From assembly GCA_963669155.1 (NCBI GenBank), contig OZ022580.1, positions 24,977,512 to 25,041,511 of the forward strand: a stretch of DNA of 64,000 nucleotides, read 5' to 3'. Each line of letters starts with the position of its first letter. Positions within the stretch are counted from its first letter, which is position 1. The translations under genes and the position numbers were made by a program. This document shows, piece after piece, positions 24,201 to 32,431 of this stretch. The stretch is from Arbacia lixula (Eukaryota > Echinodermata > Echinoidea > Arbacioida > Arbaciidae). The notes beneath the pieces are model-generated. The model was not told where the DNA came from. It was given only the letters and a program-made list of their open reading frames with translations, and made no database searches.

Positions 24201-26999
24201 GCTCTCTCATATGTTGTGTAATTCTTTTTCTGAAAATGTCAATTTTCTCAAAAGAATAAGTATCATCGTTCAACTTTTGAATTTGATGCATAATTAGAAA
24301 CTCGTTGAAATATTATTCCTTCATGAAAAACAAACAAAAAGGCAATTTGTGGTATCATACAGCACACAGATATGAGAGAGCACCTCGCACGTGACGCCGC
24401 AAAATTGAAGTTTCAAAAGATCATAACTTTCTTACCCTTCGACGGATTTTCCTTCACCCTTCACTGATATGTTCTCTTTTTTTCTGCTTCAGTTTAACCA
24501 ACTTAACTTCCTGTTGGAGTACCCCTTTAAGGTTTTACTTGTCATTGAATGGTTGTTTGAAGATTGTGCAGTTATGGAATGGGAATTGCGTGAAATGTAG
24601 GAGGCAGTAGATCCCTTTCAGATTAAGGATCGTGTTTCTGTTTAGAATTACTTGTCATTGAATGGTTGTTTGGAGATTGTGCAGTAATGGAATGGGAATT
24701 GCATGAAAATGTGGGAGGCAGTAGATCCCTTTAAGGTTTAGGGTCGTGTTTCTGTTTAGAATTACTTGTCATTGAATTGTAGTTTGAAGATTGTGCAGTC
24801 ATGCCACACCCCACCTGAAATTATCGTCAAGCATCTGGCTGTCCACGGGGCACAGCGTCTTGTCCACGTTACCCCACAGAGCTCCTTTGATGTTGATGAA
24901 GCGTTCTCCGCAGTCGATGGCCATGGTCTGCCCCTCGCACACGAACTCATTGCGATGGTATGTGTTGGCCCCTCCGGCTAAACAGGCGTAATGATACATT
25001 GGGCATAACTATATGAGTGACGTTCGATATTCCAGAGTTTCGTTATTCCGAAAACACACATTTTATATACCTGGAGACTCTTTATCCAAAAAGGAAATAG
25101 GGTTGGTTTTCCAAAACATGTTTTGCATCAATCCGGTGGATCCCTATTCCAAAGGTTTGTCGATCCGAAAAGAAAATAGGGTTCTTCGATCCGATCACGA
25201 AATAAGGTTCGACTGCCGAAAATGAAAAAGTGTTCGTTAATCCCAAAATAAAATTAACTACTGTTAGTGTTTTAAAAAATCAATCAGTAATTACTGATTA
25301 ATACATTCTGATTACGATCGCATTCAGGTTTACCGAATCCTATTTCATGTTTCAAATTTACAATTCCTTGATCACAGTTGTAGTAACGAACCTTACTTCA
25401 TCTTCGGACAATCGAACCTTTGTAAAAACGGACCGTAGGCCTTTAATGAATAACATTTTTAAAACTGTTCCCGAGTTCATATCTTTTCTTTTCTGATGTT
25501 TTGCGGGTAGGGGGGGGGGGGGGGGGCGGGGTGACGTGACTATGGACATCGGTGGTTTCAACGGGGCCCGAAGTGGAAGTATGTATGTGAAATCCAATAA
25601 TTTCAGACCGTGTTGGAAGTTCAAACATGCTTAAATACTGACGTCAGAATACGAGTCAAAGTACTAAGTATGTTAAAATGGGCAATTTGATCATAGTGTA
25701 CAAAAGGAACAGGGAAAGAGAATGTGCATAAAACACGGACAAGCAAAGGACCGCACGAACTATCATAGACGTGTATATATGTGCGATTTGCACACTGAAC
25801 AATTCTGCAACGAAAATCAATACAGACCTCACACCCTTTGATAAAAATAATCCTCCTTTTAGAATAGGCGATAGACCAGCTGTTGGAGTTTTGACAGCTT
25901 TCTTCTGCATGCACTTGTTTGCTCGAAATAACGTTGCATGATTCCATTTGTTTTCCCCCAATATTGGAAGTTTAAGACATTGCAACATCGTTGACAAATA
26001 ACTCCAAAACATACAACAGTGGTGTAAGATAGGACGTTATAAGTACACTAACATCAGTTATTGAAAATGAAACACGTAGCATGTCAATTTCATAACTTTT
26101 CTAAACTTTTCAAAGATTATGTCAAGACATTGTAATCCCCAATTGTTTTGATTTGTTTTAGATTTGACCCATTTCTCCTTGCGTTTATAATAATGCAGTA
26201 GGTTCCCTTCGTCTAGTGGGAACGGCCCACCTCCTTTTTAAATATATGCATACTAACCCCTTCAAATCTTCAGTATCTAAATTCGCATCGAACCGATTGC
26301 GCAAGTGGTTTGTTATCACATAGACATATTCAAAGGTTATTTCACCTTGATACAATGTAATATCACAGGCAGTTCAAAAACAATCGGACAGGCATATCAA
26401 AACTTTAACTTTACACTGGACGGGAAGAGGCTGTGACTCTGAGGTCAAGATTGACGCGTGTTTCTGGAGTTCTGTGAACAAAATTTATTGATCTGCATTT
26501 TGCATACATTTTGTTTTTCGATCCAAAGTATAGTAATATCATAATTGACGTTAGTGATAATAATAATGATAATGATTTACAAAAGGAAGTAGACAGTTAC
26601 AATAACAAGTTAAGTTTATTAGTCATTATCTTGTGACGACACGGATACTGCAATTTTTTTATGAAAAAAGTGCAATTACCCGGTCTTTGGAAAAGATGTT
26701 TAAAATAAAAACGGCAACAATAGGAGAACTAATTGTTCTAATTGCAATGATGTAATATTTGCATATTTTACATTTGAACAAATTGTTTGCGAAGATATGT
26801 TATTATCTTGAAGATTAAGTTACAAGTTTCATGCCCATGGAATGTTTTGAGAGAATGTGTAGTCATCTAACACGATATTAATTTACACTTATTATAACTA
26901 CCATGGAAACACCATGAAATACCATCAAATCGCCTTACCTCCTAGGGCTGGATCAAAGAAGATTGTGGCTAAAAGCCACACTGCGCATAGCCACACCAT
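9210..26999 (-). CDS. Secreted two-domain SUEL lectin with proline-rich exon array
   Basis: A multi-exon gene read from 26999 leftward; every junction below has AG acceptor, GT donor and compatible phase. Coding exons: 26939-26999, 24815-24977, 23109-23290, 22185-22375, 21505-21634, 20642-20656, 20244-20297, 19433-19480, 18532-18576, 17758-17835, 16069-16155, 15252-15290, 14839-14928, 14447-14485, 14205-14294, 13816-13854, 13575-13664, 13181-13219, 12939-13028, 12492-12530, 12070-12168, 10508-10552, 9983-10069, 9210-9266. These give about 632 residues with no stop, so the 3' end is missing. Layout: signal peptide 1-20, SUEL domain 1 about 30-135, SUEL domain 2 about 150-240, then Pro/Glu/Thr-rich repeats. 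SUEL domains bind galactose or rhamnose in egg and immune lectins. The stalk may act as a spacer (inference). No membrane segment was found. Confidence 0.8.
9418..9587. mobile_element. TTCCGAA-rich MITE with 8-base target duplication
   Basis: 170 bases starting GGTTACAGTTC and ending GAGTGCTTCC, packed with copies of TTCCGAA and GTTCGTTA. It is flanked by ATTTATCA and ATTTATTA, an 8-base duplication with one mismatch. A second copy at 28607-28797 has an exact 8-base duplication, so the ends are well supported. The size of the duplication suggests hAT-type mobilisation. Confidence 0.75.
9983..12168 (-). CDS. Lectin exons 21-23: diverged stalk exons
   Basis: Exon 21 (12070-12168, 99 bases) encodes a B-like unit ending GGFPAPAPEPPAV. 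Exon 22 (10508-10552, 45 bases) encodes the A-like GQAETQTTRPPRAPE. Exon 23 (9983-10069, 87 bases) encodes APPSAVINVNDNSQSGQGF plus a PAPAEPPS ending. Acceptors are TTTAG, TTTCAG and TTTAG; donors are GTAATG, GTAAGT and GTAATG. All are phase 1-1. Confidence 0.75.
11237..11890. repeat. Intron repeat shared with 16200-16860
   Basis: Matches 16200-16860 in the same orientation over several blocks, including AAGGATGTTTAA, GCAATTGCGTCA-like and AGAATCGGCGGATTCGAA. The two copies lie in different introns of the lectin gene, so this is either a dispersed element or the trace of an older segmental duplication. Confidence 0.65.
12492..15290 (-). CDS. Lectin exons 12-20: tandem A/B exon cassettes
   Basis: Five A exons (15252-15290, 14447-14485, 13816-13854, 13181-13219, 12492-12530; 39 bases each, GNAEPEPTRPPRT or close) alternate with four B exons (14839-14928, 14205-14294, 13575-13664, 12939-13028; 90 bases each, PEVPQPSAVINVPDSP then MGGGFPAPAPPAV). 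B exons repeat every 636, 630 and 634 bases, and the introns between copies are also alike (for example the GACACGGTGTCGCTGGTATT run). All are phase 1-1, so any number of cassettes keeps the frame. The leftmost A exon ends PPRP rather than PPRT. The rightmost unit carries about 170 extra intron bases near 14940-15110. Confidence 0.85.
16069..18576 (-). CDS. Lectin exons 9-11: first A and B type stalk exons
   Basis: Exon 9 (18532-18576, 45 bases) encodes GAAETEPTRPARGRT, an A-type unit. Exons 10 (17758-17835, 78 bases) and 11 (16069-16155, 87 bases) encode B-type units with the pattern AVIN(P/V)P followed by GGGFP. All have good splice sites and phase 1-1. They are more diverged than the cassettes to the left, so they look like older members of the same exon family. 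No A-type exon was found between exons 10 and 11. Confidence 0.75.
16200..16860. repeat. Intron repeat shared with 11237-11890
   Basis: Second copy of the intron repeat, about 45 bases upstream of the exon 11 acceptor. Both copies end near GAATGAATCTGC or ACAATGAATCTGC. No open frame is conserved between them. Confidence 0.65.
18262..18445. repeat. G17 / C-run / (CA)n / C-run cluster
   Basis: Within 185 bases there is a run of about 17 G, a run of about 14 C passing into (CA)n, and another C run of about 14. They lie in the intron between exons 9 and 10 of the lectin gene. Confidence 0.95.
19433..20656 (-). CDS. Lectin exons 6-8: linker after the SUEL domains
   Basis: Three short phase 1-1 exons. 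The 15-base microexon (20642-20656, FEPSL) lies between GCACAG and GTGAGT. A 54-base exon (20244-20297) encodes DDISGETYIEPEPQPEPP. A 48-base exon (19433-19480) encodes EVTVDPDAFVPPTQPI. Acidic and proline-rich, no cysteine, so probably an extended linker. The microexon is the least certain because it is so short, but its splice sites are good and removing it keeps the frame. Confidence 0.7.
19490..19665. repeat. Purine-rich (GA) tract
   Basis: Strongly purine-biased stretch (GAGAGAAAGAAAGAG and similar) immediately upstream, in gene direction, of the exon 8 acceptor. It produces a spurious 170-residue open frame on the minus strand. Confidence 0.8.
21505..21634 (-). CDS. Lectin exon 5: SUEL domain 2, C-terminal half
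   Basis: 130 bases between GATAG and GTAAGA, phase 0 to 1. It encodes VCIACRGKQECELDTG and FKDFDPCYNTNKYLSFQYEC, with the DPC..KYL motif and closing cysteine of the SUEL fold. From this exon on, every later exon starts and ends in phase 1. Confidence 0.85.
22185..22375 (-). CDS. Lectin exon 4: SUEL domain 2, N-terminal half
   Basis: 191 bases between CCTAG and GTATAC, phase 1 to 0. The translation contains YACDPGKLYAECPDGY and ANFGRMGTDIC, so the (Y/F)GR sugar-contact motif is kept in this second domain. The exon ends at THR-rich TFQR just before the VCIAC segment. The intron is about 11 residues later than in domain 1, so the two domains are not a simple recent duplicate. Confidence 0.85.
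23109..23290 (-). CDS. Lectin exon 3: SUEL domain 1, C-terminal half
   Basis: 182 bases between CCTAG and GTGAGT, phase 2 to 1. It encodes CKADLSWFSVAMYC, GEHSCKLSA and the diagnostic DPCPSIGKYLNVRYDC, i.e. the DPC..KYL motif and final cysteines of a SUEL domain. A ~200-base foldback lies about 100 bases upstream of its acceptor. Confidence 0.85.
23391..23592. mobile_element. ~200-base foldback (palindromic MITE)
   Basis: AATTCTCCA at the left end matches TGGAGAATT at the right. The arms pair across a centre near 23492, including TTTTGTTTGCAGTCACGTCC with GGACATGACTGCAAACAC and TTCCGGTC with GACCGGAA. It sits in the intron upstream of lectin exon 3. Confidence 0.7.
24074..24531. mobile_element. 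TTAAAGGG-type long-TIR MITE, copy 1
   Basis: Ends AAAGGGGTAGTGCTCCC and GGAGTACCCCTTTAA. Long inverted arms contain GTGCTCTCTCATATG on the left and ATGAGAGAGCACCTCG on the right. Related copies lie at 31781-32272 and 36777-37275. The ends include TTAA, which may be the target site. Confidence 0.7.
24537..24803. repeat. ~114-base tandem repeat, 2.4 copies
   Basis: ACTTGTCATTGAAT starts at 24537, 24650 and 24764, with GGAGGCAGTAGATCCCTTT repeated in the first two units. The array ends only a few bases from the donor of lectin exon 2. Confidence 0.85.
24815..24977 (-). CDS. Lectin exon 2: SUEL domain 1, N-terminal half
   Basis: Starts after TTTAG and ends at CAG before GTGGGG, 163 bases, phase 1 to 2. 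The translation includes CEGQTMAIDCGERFINIKGA, the typical opening of a SUEL (Gal_Lectin) domain with its first two cysteines. The position usually filled by (A)NYGR reads ALWGN here, so a canonical sugar-contact motif is missing in this domain. A ~114-base tandem repeat in the intron abuts the donor side. Confidence 0.85.
25010..25262. repeat. Diverged TTCCGAA-type element
   Basis: Contains GTTCGATATTCC, TCGTTATTCCGAAAAC and repeated CCGAAAA/ATAGGGTTC motifs as in the elements at 9418-9587 and 28607-28797, but is longer and more degraded. Ends not defined. Confidence 0.45.
26939..26999 (-). CDS. Lectin exon 1: start codon and signal peptide
   Basis: The start codon at 26999-26997 sits in CCCACCATGG, a near-ideal initiation context. 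The 20-residue leader MVWLCAVWLLATIFFDPALG is hydrophobic and fits a secretory signal peptide with cleavage near the exon end. The donor GTAAGG follows at 26938-26933, leaving phase 1. A possible untranslated part extends upstream to an acceptor (GACGTCAG) ending near 27028. Confidence 0.8.
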
Positions 27000-27027
27000 G
27001 GTGGGCAGCGATTGGTCAAACGGCGTG

Positions 27028-28043
27028 CTGACGTCATGAAAAGAACAGTTTAAATGCAGGGAATGATTGTATTAGAACATGGAAAATGAATGTTGAGTAT
27101 TTCATATTGACATCTATGAATTTGTAATATAAAAGAAAGGAAACTTAGATTCCACGCGTCTATTCCTTAATGAGAATTTAATACATTGCTTGATTGCTAG
27201 ATTTATCTTTCTTATATCGAATATGAGATATCAAAGTATCACAATGATTAATCATTGATTAACAATAACTACAATTAATCCATGATAGTCATATGTACAA
27301 ATATGTTTAAACGATAAAGATTAACACAATTAAACCATAATAAGACACGAAAATGAAGTACTTGAAATTATATTGCTTGCTAACCTAACGATTTCGCCTA
27401 AATGTTTGGAAAAGCTTTTATTCACGCAACAATTTTGTGGCCTAGTGGTAAAGGAAGTAGATTGTCGAGATAAAGACCCTGGTTTGATTTTCGGTAAAGA
27501 CATCCTCTCACTCTTCGTTTGTCTTTCCAGTACAATAGTGTGGAGGAGACTGGAATACATACTCTCAGTTTACCTTTTTCTATTTTCTTTTTGTTTACTA
27601 ATTTCGCTTCCAAGGATGAACATTACTCATAGGAAAGCTGAATATCAGTACCATATAGAAGTACAACAGGGAAATGAAGGGTTAATTCATTTAGTTAGTA
27701 ATCAATATATTTCTCTAGTCATCTGCCTATCTACAGTGACACCTGTCTATAGTGGCCACCCAAGGGAAACAAAAATTGTGGCCTTTATAGACAGGTAGCT
27801 TTTATAGCCAGGTTCTCTAACGCATGATCTCTCTCCGGGGAATTATTTTAGTGGCCACTATAGACAGGTTGGCTGCTATAGACAGGTGGCCATTAAGACA
27901 AGTTTGACTGTATACAGTCATCTATTCAAGAGCAGATATTTCTGCGTTTTAGCGTGGTATGCAAAACCTACATTGCATTTAGTTTATGTTCATACTTATA
28001 AACTCTATTATTCGAAAATTCAGCAAAAGAAAGCTGACTTTGT

Positions 28044-28089
<46 letters not shown>

Positions 28090-28550
28090 ACACATGTATC
28101 CTTGTTTCTGTCTCCATATGTATTAAATCATCATTCGTTACGGATACGCCATGAGCGGAGATATTCAATAATATCATCAGCACTTACCTTTGATAAAAGT
28201 TGAAATCCTTAATCCGATATCGCTATGTCACACTGATTCTCAAATATATCTACACAGAATGCGCTTTCCACAACTCGCGCATACGGAAATGTAACGTGGC
28301 GCCGCCTCGTGCTGTACCGATTAATGTGTGTTACATCAGACGTAGACATATCACGACATCACTTCAAAATGCTGGACCCGCACTGCGGACTGTGTGGGGC
28401 TAATATGCATGCCTAGTTTTGAGAACTATTCTTATTTATTCCATACTTCACGAATGGAGAAAATCGATAGTGAAGGTCACCATTATGTATTGATTTCGAG
28501 CAGGTTGTTGTTTCTGTACGTATTCGAATTTGTGCGTGATTAGAGGTTCT
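27028..28550. other. Upstream region: tRNA-like fragment, small repeat, (TA)n
   Basis: No protein gene seen. At 27436-27495 a perfect A box (TGGCCTAGTGG) is followed by a degenerate B box (GGTTTGATTTTC), probably a decayed tRNA-derived SINE head. At 27738-27906 four inverted or direct copies of a TATAGACAGGT/CTGTCTATA motif form a small inverted-repeat element. A (TA)n run occupies 28046-28087. Confidence 0.5.
28188..28400 (-). other. Possible 5' untranslated exon of the lectin gene
   Basis: On the minus strand a good donor, CAAAG followed by GTAAGT, lies at 28187-28182, about 1.2 kb upstream of the start codon. A plausible acceptor (GACGTCAG) lies just before the coding start. The upstream sequence is CG-richer than its surroundings. 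This is a weak inference from splice-site context only; the transcription start is unknown. Confidence 0.3.
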
Positions 28551-28906
28551 GGGCCCTGTTGCATGAATCTTACCATTGATGGTAACTTTGCCACTAATGG
28601 TAATTTGGTTACAGTTCGATATTCCGAAGGGTCGTTTATTCCGAAGGGTCGTTATTCCGAAGGGTCGTAATTCCCAAACACGTAAATTGCCTATACCTCG
28701 ATGCTTGTTAGTCCGAAAACGAAAAAGGGTTCGTTAATCCGAGCATTTGTGACGTAACGTTCGAAGTAACAAACCTTCGGAATAACGAGTGCTTCCTGGT
28801 AATTTCTATGAAAACCTGAATTTCATTTGCTGTCAAGCAATGTTACCATGATAGCTACCATTGATGGCAGAGTTACCATTAATGGTAAGTTTTAGGCAAC
28901 AGGGCC
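28551..28906. mobile_element. CCTGTTGCAT palindromic MITE, interrupted copy
   Basis: Terminal GGGCCCTGTTGCAT and GGCAACAGGGCC with internal TTACCATTGATGGTAA-type palindromes. The same family is intact at 44278-44432 and 58372-58530. This copy is split by a 191-base element at 28607-28797. Confidence 0.8.
28607..28797. mobile_element. TTCCGAA-rich MITE nested in a palindromic MITE
   Basis: Starts GGTTACAGTTCG, ends GAGTGCTTCCT. It is flanked by exact 8-base duplications GGTAATTT at 28599-28606 and 28798-28805. Removing it restores the host MITE as seen in the intact copies. Same family as 9418-9587. Confidence 0.85.
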
Positions 28907-30690
28907 GTGGAACTTGATAATTTGATGTATTAAAGCTTGTCTCAATATACAGTTAATAGTTTTATATTTAGTTTTGGGAGGTGAGGAGCTCAGAATCAAC
29001 TTTTAAGTCGAATGATCTCAGTTCTTATAACTGTCTGCTGGCTTCTTAAGATGGCCAGAAGACATTGTCTAAGTCTTGAAAAATAAGTAAGCCTTCGTCG
29101 ATACCACAAGACAAACATTGTGCTGTCTAAGATCCACTGTTAAAGTGTCTTGTAAAGCAGAAAAATAATAAGAAAATTATGCATGTTTTGATGATATTTG
29201 ATGTTTTGATGATATTCAATGGATAAAAATTGTCAACTCAATAATGAGGCTGTCATGTCATTAGTTTGGATACTTTGATACATTAAAGGACCTTTTTTTT
29301 ACAAAGAAAAACAATTTCATTACGTAACATAGGAAAAAAACACAGGCATTTAATAAAAGTGTGCTAACACAGTCAATATAATTGATTTACATAAACAAGA
29401 TACTTGATATTTATGAATGTTATTGGTCAAAAGTGTAATCGAAGCAGTTTCTTGGGGGAAAATTGAAATAGTCGGATAACAAAACATATAAACTAATAAG
29501 TTTTAGCATAATCATGATAGCATAGCTTTATGACTCACTTGTCAATTTTCCTTCACGAAAGCGATGTTGTTGTTTTTTTAACACATCTACAGCTTTCTTT
29601 TTAGTTGCTTGAAAAAAAAACGCTTTTTGCATTGTTTCTCACATGGATTTTTCTCCTTTCATTGGGAGTAACGTTTCGTGACCGAAATTGCCCTTTAACA
29701 GGTGAACGCACAAAGAGTTAACAAGGAACATTATTTTTTTCTGCGCAATTATGAATTGTTAAGGCAATAAATCCTTTGAATTATTTGCAAACGGACAATT
29801 TCTCTTCCCTGGTTATCATGGAGGCACTTTATCAGACAATGGGCTAAACCTCAAACACTAATCGCACCATAACATGTGAAACCCTTGTGTTATATCGAGA
29901 AATCAAATCTAAAATCTACCAAAATGTAAGTGGTGAAAAGTTCAAGGGACACCAGAAATGTGGTTTTGATATAGGCAGGTGGTGCTCTGTACAAGTTACT
30001 TAAATAAATGTTTTAAAGAATTTGTTCATGAGAAACATAAAATGTGGCAATGTGGCCTTTGTAGACAGATGATCTTTCTAAATGGGTGGTCGCTACAGCA
30101 GGTTTTGTGGTATGTATTTGCAAGAGCTGCCCCACCAGATTGACGAACTGGCTACGCTAATGTTACAAAATACTGGAGCTCAACAGTTTATTAGCTCCAG
30201 ATACATAATTGGTGATAGAATGAAATTGTACCACGATACTGCAATACATGTACCTCCGCTGACTGTTAAGGGCGTTGCATTTCTTTACAATATCGACCTC
30301 GATAACAATAGCACGGATTGCAGAAAATAGGGCAAAACACGTCCAGATTGTGTTTTCTCACAAAGCGTTTACAAGTTTGTCCTAACCCTCTGACGTCATG
30401 TCCGATCGCTTGAACAAAAGACTAACGATGGACAGGCTGTGCGATCTAAAAATACGGCAGATTTAGACATCAAGTTATCCTTTATAAGCCTACGTGATAA
30501 CGAGAGACACAGTATATTGTATGGGTCTGTGGAAAACACGCAAATGCTCCGTCCCGTGTTTCCTTGTTTTTGTGATTTTGTAGTTTATTATAAAAACACA
30601 TTTTAAAAATTACTTTCAATAAATCCTCTTCTTCCATGATGTACATGATGTATGTATGCGGATGTCTGTGTGTAAGTGCGTATTTATCTA
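28907..30690. other. No gene recognised
   Basis: AT-rich sequence with only short open frames. A second fragment with the GTGGCC...GTAGACAG motif is at about 30050-30110. Nothing else can be supported. Confidence 0.4.
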
Positions 30691-30696
30691 AACACA

Positions 30697-31328
30697 CACA
30701 AAAAAAGTAAGTCCCCCCCCCCCCTAAGCATAACTTTTTATCTAAGAGGTTTTAAGGAACATACCTTGGCATGATTGTACCTTCACTTATTGTCTAACTT
30801 CTATGTGAAATTCATAGTAATCCACTCAGTCATGCATGAGTGAGCACACATTACAGGCAAAATTGTCACTTGTCAAAAGTCACAAGGGTAATTTGGGAAT
30901 TCTGTCATATGAATTTTTAATGAATTCCATTTCTGGTGCATAATTTATGTCTTTTCATTGTTTATCATCCATCTCTCGACGCACTAACACCTATCCTGAC
31001 ACTTAACCCATTGTTCTGGTTGAGTGAGCACAGTTTAAAAAATATTCATCCCCCTTGAGTTTGAAACTTTTAAAACCCCTTTATTTTTGTGAAAAAAAAT
31101 AAACTGTTGAAATTTTGACAAAGATGTAACATGACCTCTTATGTGAACATAAGAAGTCATTTTCATGTCATATTTGAGTGAATACAATTTAAGAAATGCC
31201 AAAATGTACTGTTAAAACGGCATAAATAATTACCCTTGTGACTTGTGCCAAGTTATGTTGCTCAAAACATGTGCTTTAAAAAGTTATGTTATTTTGCTTA
31301 GGGGGGGGGGGGGGATTTATTTTTTTTT
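30697..31328. mobile_element. Element with C-run/G-run termini, copy 1
   Basis: The left end carries AAAAAAAGTAAGT followed by about 13 C and TAAGCATAACTTTTTA. The right end is its inverse, AAAAAGTTATGTTATTTTGC then about 13 G and ATTTATTTTTTTT. A second copy is at 61388-62140. The interiors share ATTCATATGA and GGTTGAGTGAGCAC-like blocks. Followed directly by (TG)n. Confidence 0.65.
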
Positions 31329-31354
31329 ATTGTGTTATATGGCTATACGATATG

Positions 31355-31363
31355 CATGTGTGT

Positions 31364-31407
<44 letters not shown>
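31355..31407. repeat. (TG)n/(CG)n microsatellite
   Basis: Alternating TG passing into CGCGCG, a purine-pyrimidine alternation able to adopt Z-DNA in principle. Confidence 0.9.
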
Positions 31408-31571
31408 ACACAGTTATTCTGTACATGCCATTTGTGTATTTATTGTACTGCTCTACTATGGTAAGATATTTATTTACAATACACAGTTCTTTTATCATGA
31501 TCTTCCTCTGTATTACGTTATTTTATATTCTTGTGAAACGTGTAAATTAAAAAAGACGTGCAAGTAATTGT

Positions 31572-31584
31572 GTAGCAGTAGTAA

Positions 31585-31634
<50 letters not shown>

Positions 31635-31641
31635 ATAGTAA

Positions 31642-31674
<33 letters not shown>

Positions 31675-31772
31675 AAGTAGTAGTACTATTATCATTATTA
31701 GTAGTAATAGTAGAAGTAGAGGTAATAGAAGAAGAAGAAGTAGTAGTAGTACTAGTATTATTAGTATTAGTA
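31572..31772. repeat. (TAG)n microsatellite
   Basis: Near-perfect TAG/AGT trinucleotide repeat of about 200 bases. It causes long serine and leucine open frames that are not genes. Confidence 0.95.
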
Positions 31773-31780
31773 ATAGTAAC

Positions 31781-32272
31781 TTAAAGGGAAAGTCACCCCG
31801 AAATTCATTTGTTTCAATAAAAACAGAAACATGAAAGAAATGTATTACTGAAGGTTTGATGGAAATCCGTCAAAGGATATAATAAAAAGAAATCATTTTT
31901 TAAACCTTAATTTTGTGACGTCATTTGCAAGGTAAGTTGCTATAAGTTGTGTATTAATTTTTATCAATTTTCTCAAAAGGTTATGCATCATTTTACTTGT
32001 AAATTTACACAAATACATCTTTGAAAAAAATCATTTCTTCTTCAAAAACAGAATAGGAGCAATTTTTCGAATCCTACAGCACACACTATATGGGGGGAGC
32101 AACTCGCATGTAACGTAAAAACATCTTAAAATGTTAAAAGAACATAACTTTTTTATCCTTTGATTGATTTTCGTCAAATCTCCACTTGCATGTTTTCCTT
32201 TTTTTTTATGTTTCTGCTCTTAATAATAATAATAAAAAACAGCTTAATTTCAGGGTGGACTTTCCCTTTAAG
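31781..32272. mobile_element. TTAAAGGG-type long-TIR MITE, copy 2
   Basis: Ends TTAAAGGGAAAGTCACCCC and GGGTGGACTTTCCCTTTAA. It contains GTGACGTCATTTGCAAGG near the left arm. It ends about 160 bases upstream of the PSMG3 start codon, so it lies in the promoter-proximal region. Confidence 0.75.
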
Positions 32273-32431
32273 TCTGCGTGGTAACTTGAAGTCATCGCAC
32301 GATAAAGGTTTCACAATGATTTTATTGATCTCGTATGATATTGTTGCATAGCGCCAGCTCTTGGTAGATGTCAAACGGTTCATGGCGCACACTTTGCACT
32401 GTACTAAAACTTCACCAACGTTACAAAACAA

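Noticed and set aside
31513-31834. Poly-leucine and poly-serine open frames
   Set aside because: Both are products of the (TAG)n microsatellite; no start context or domain.
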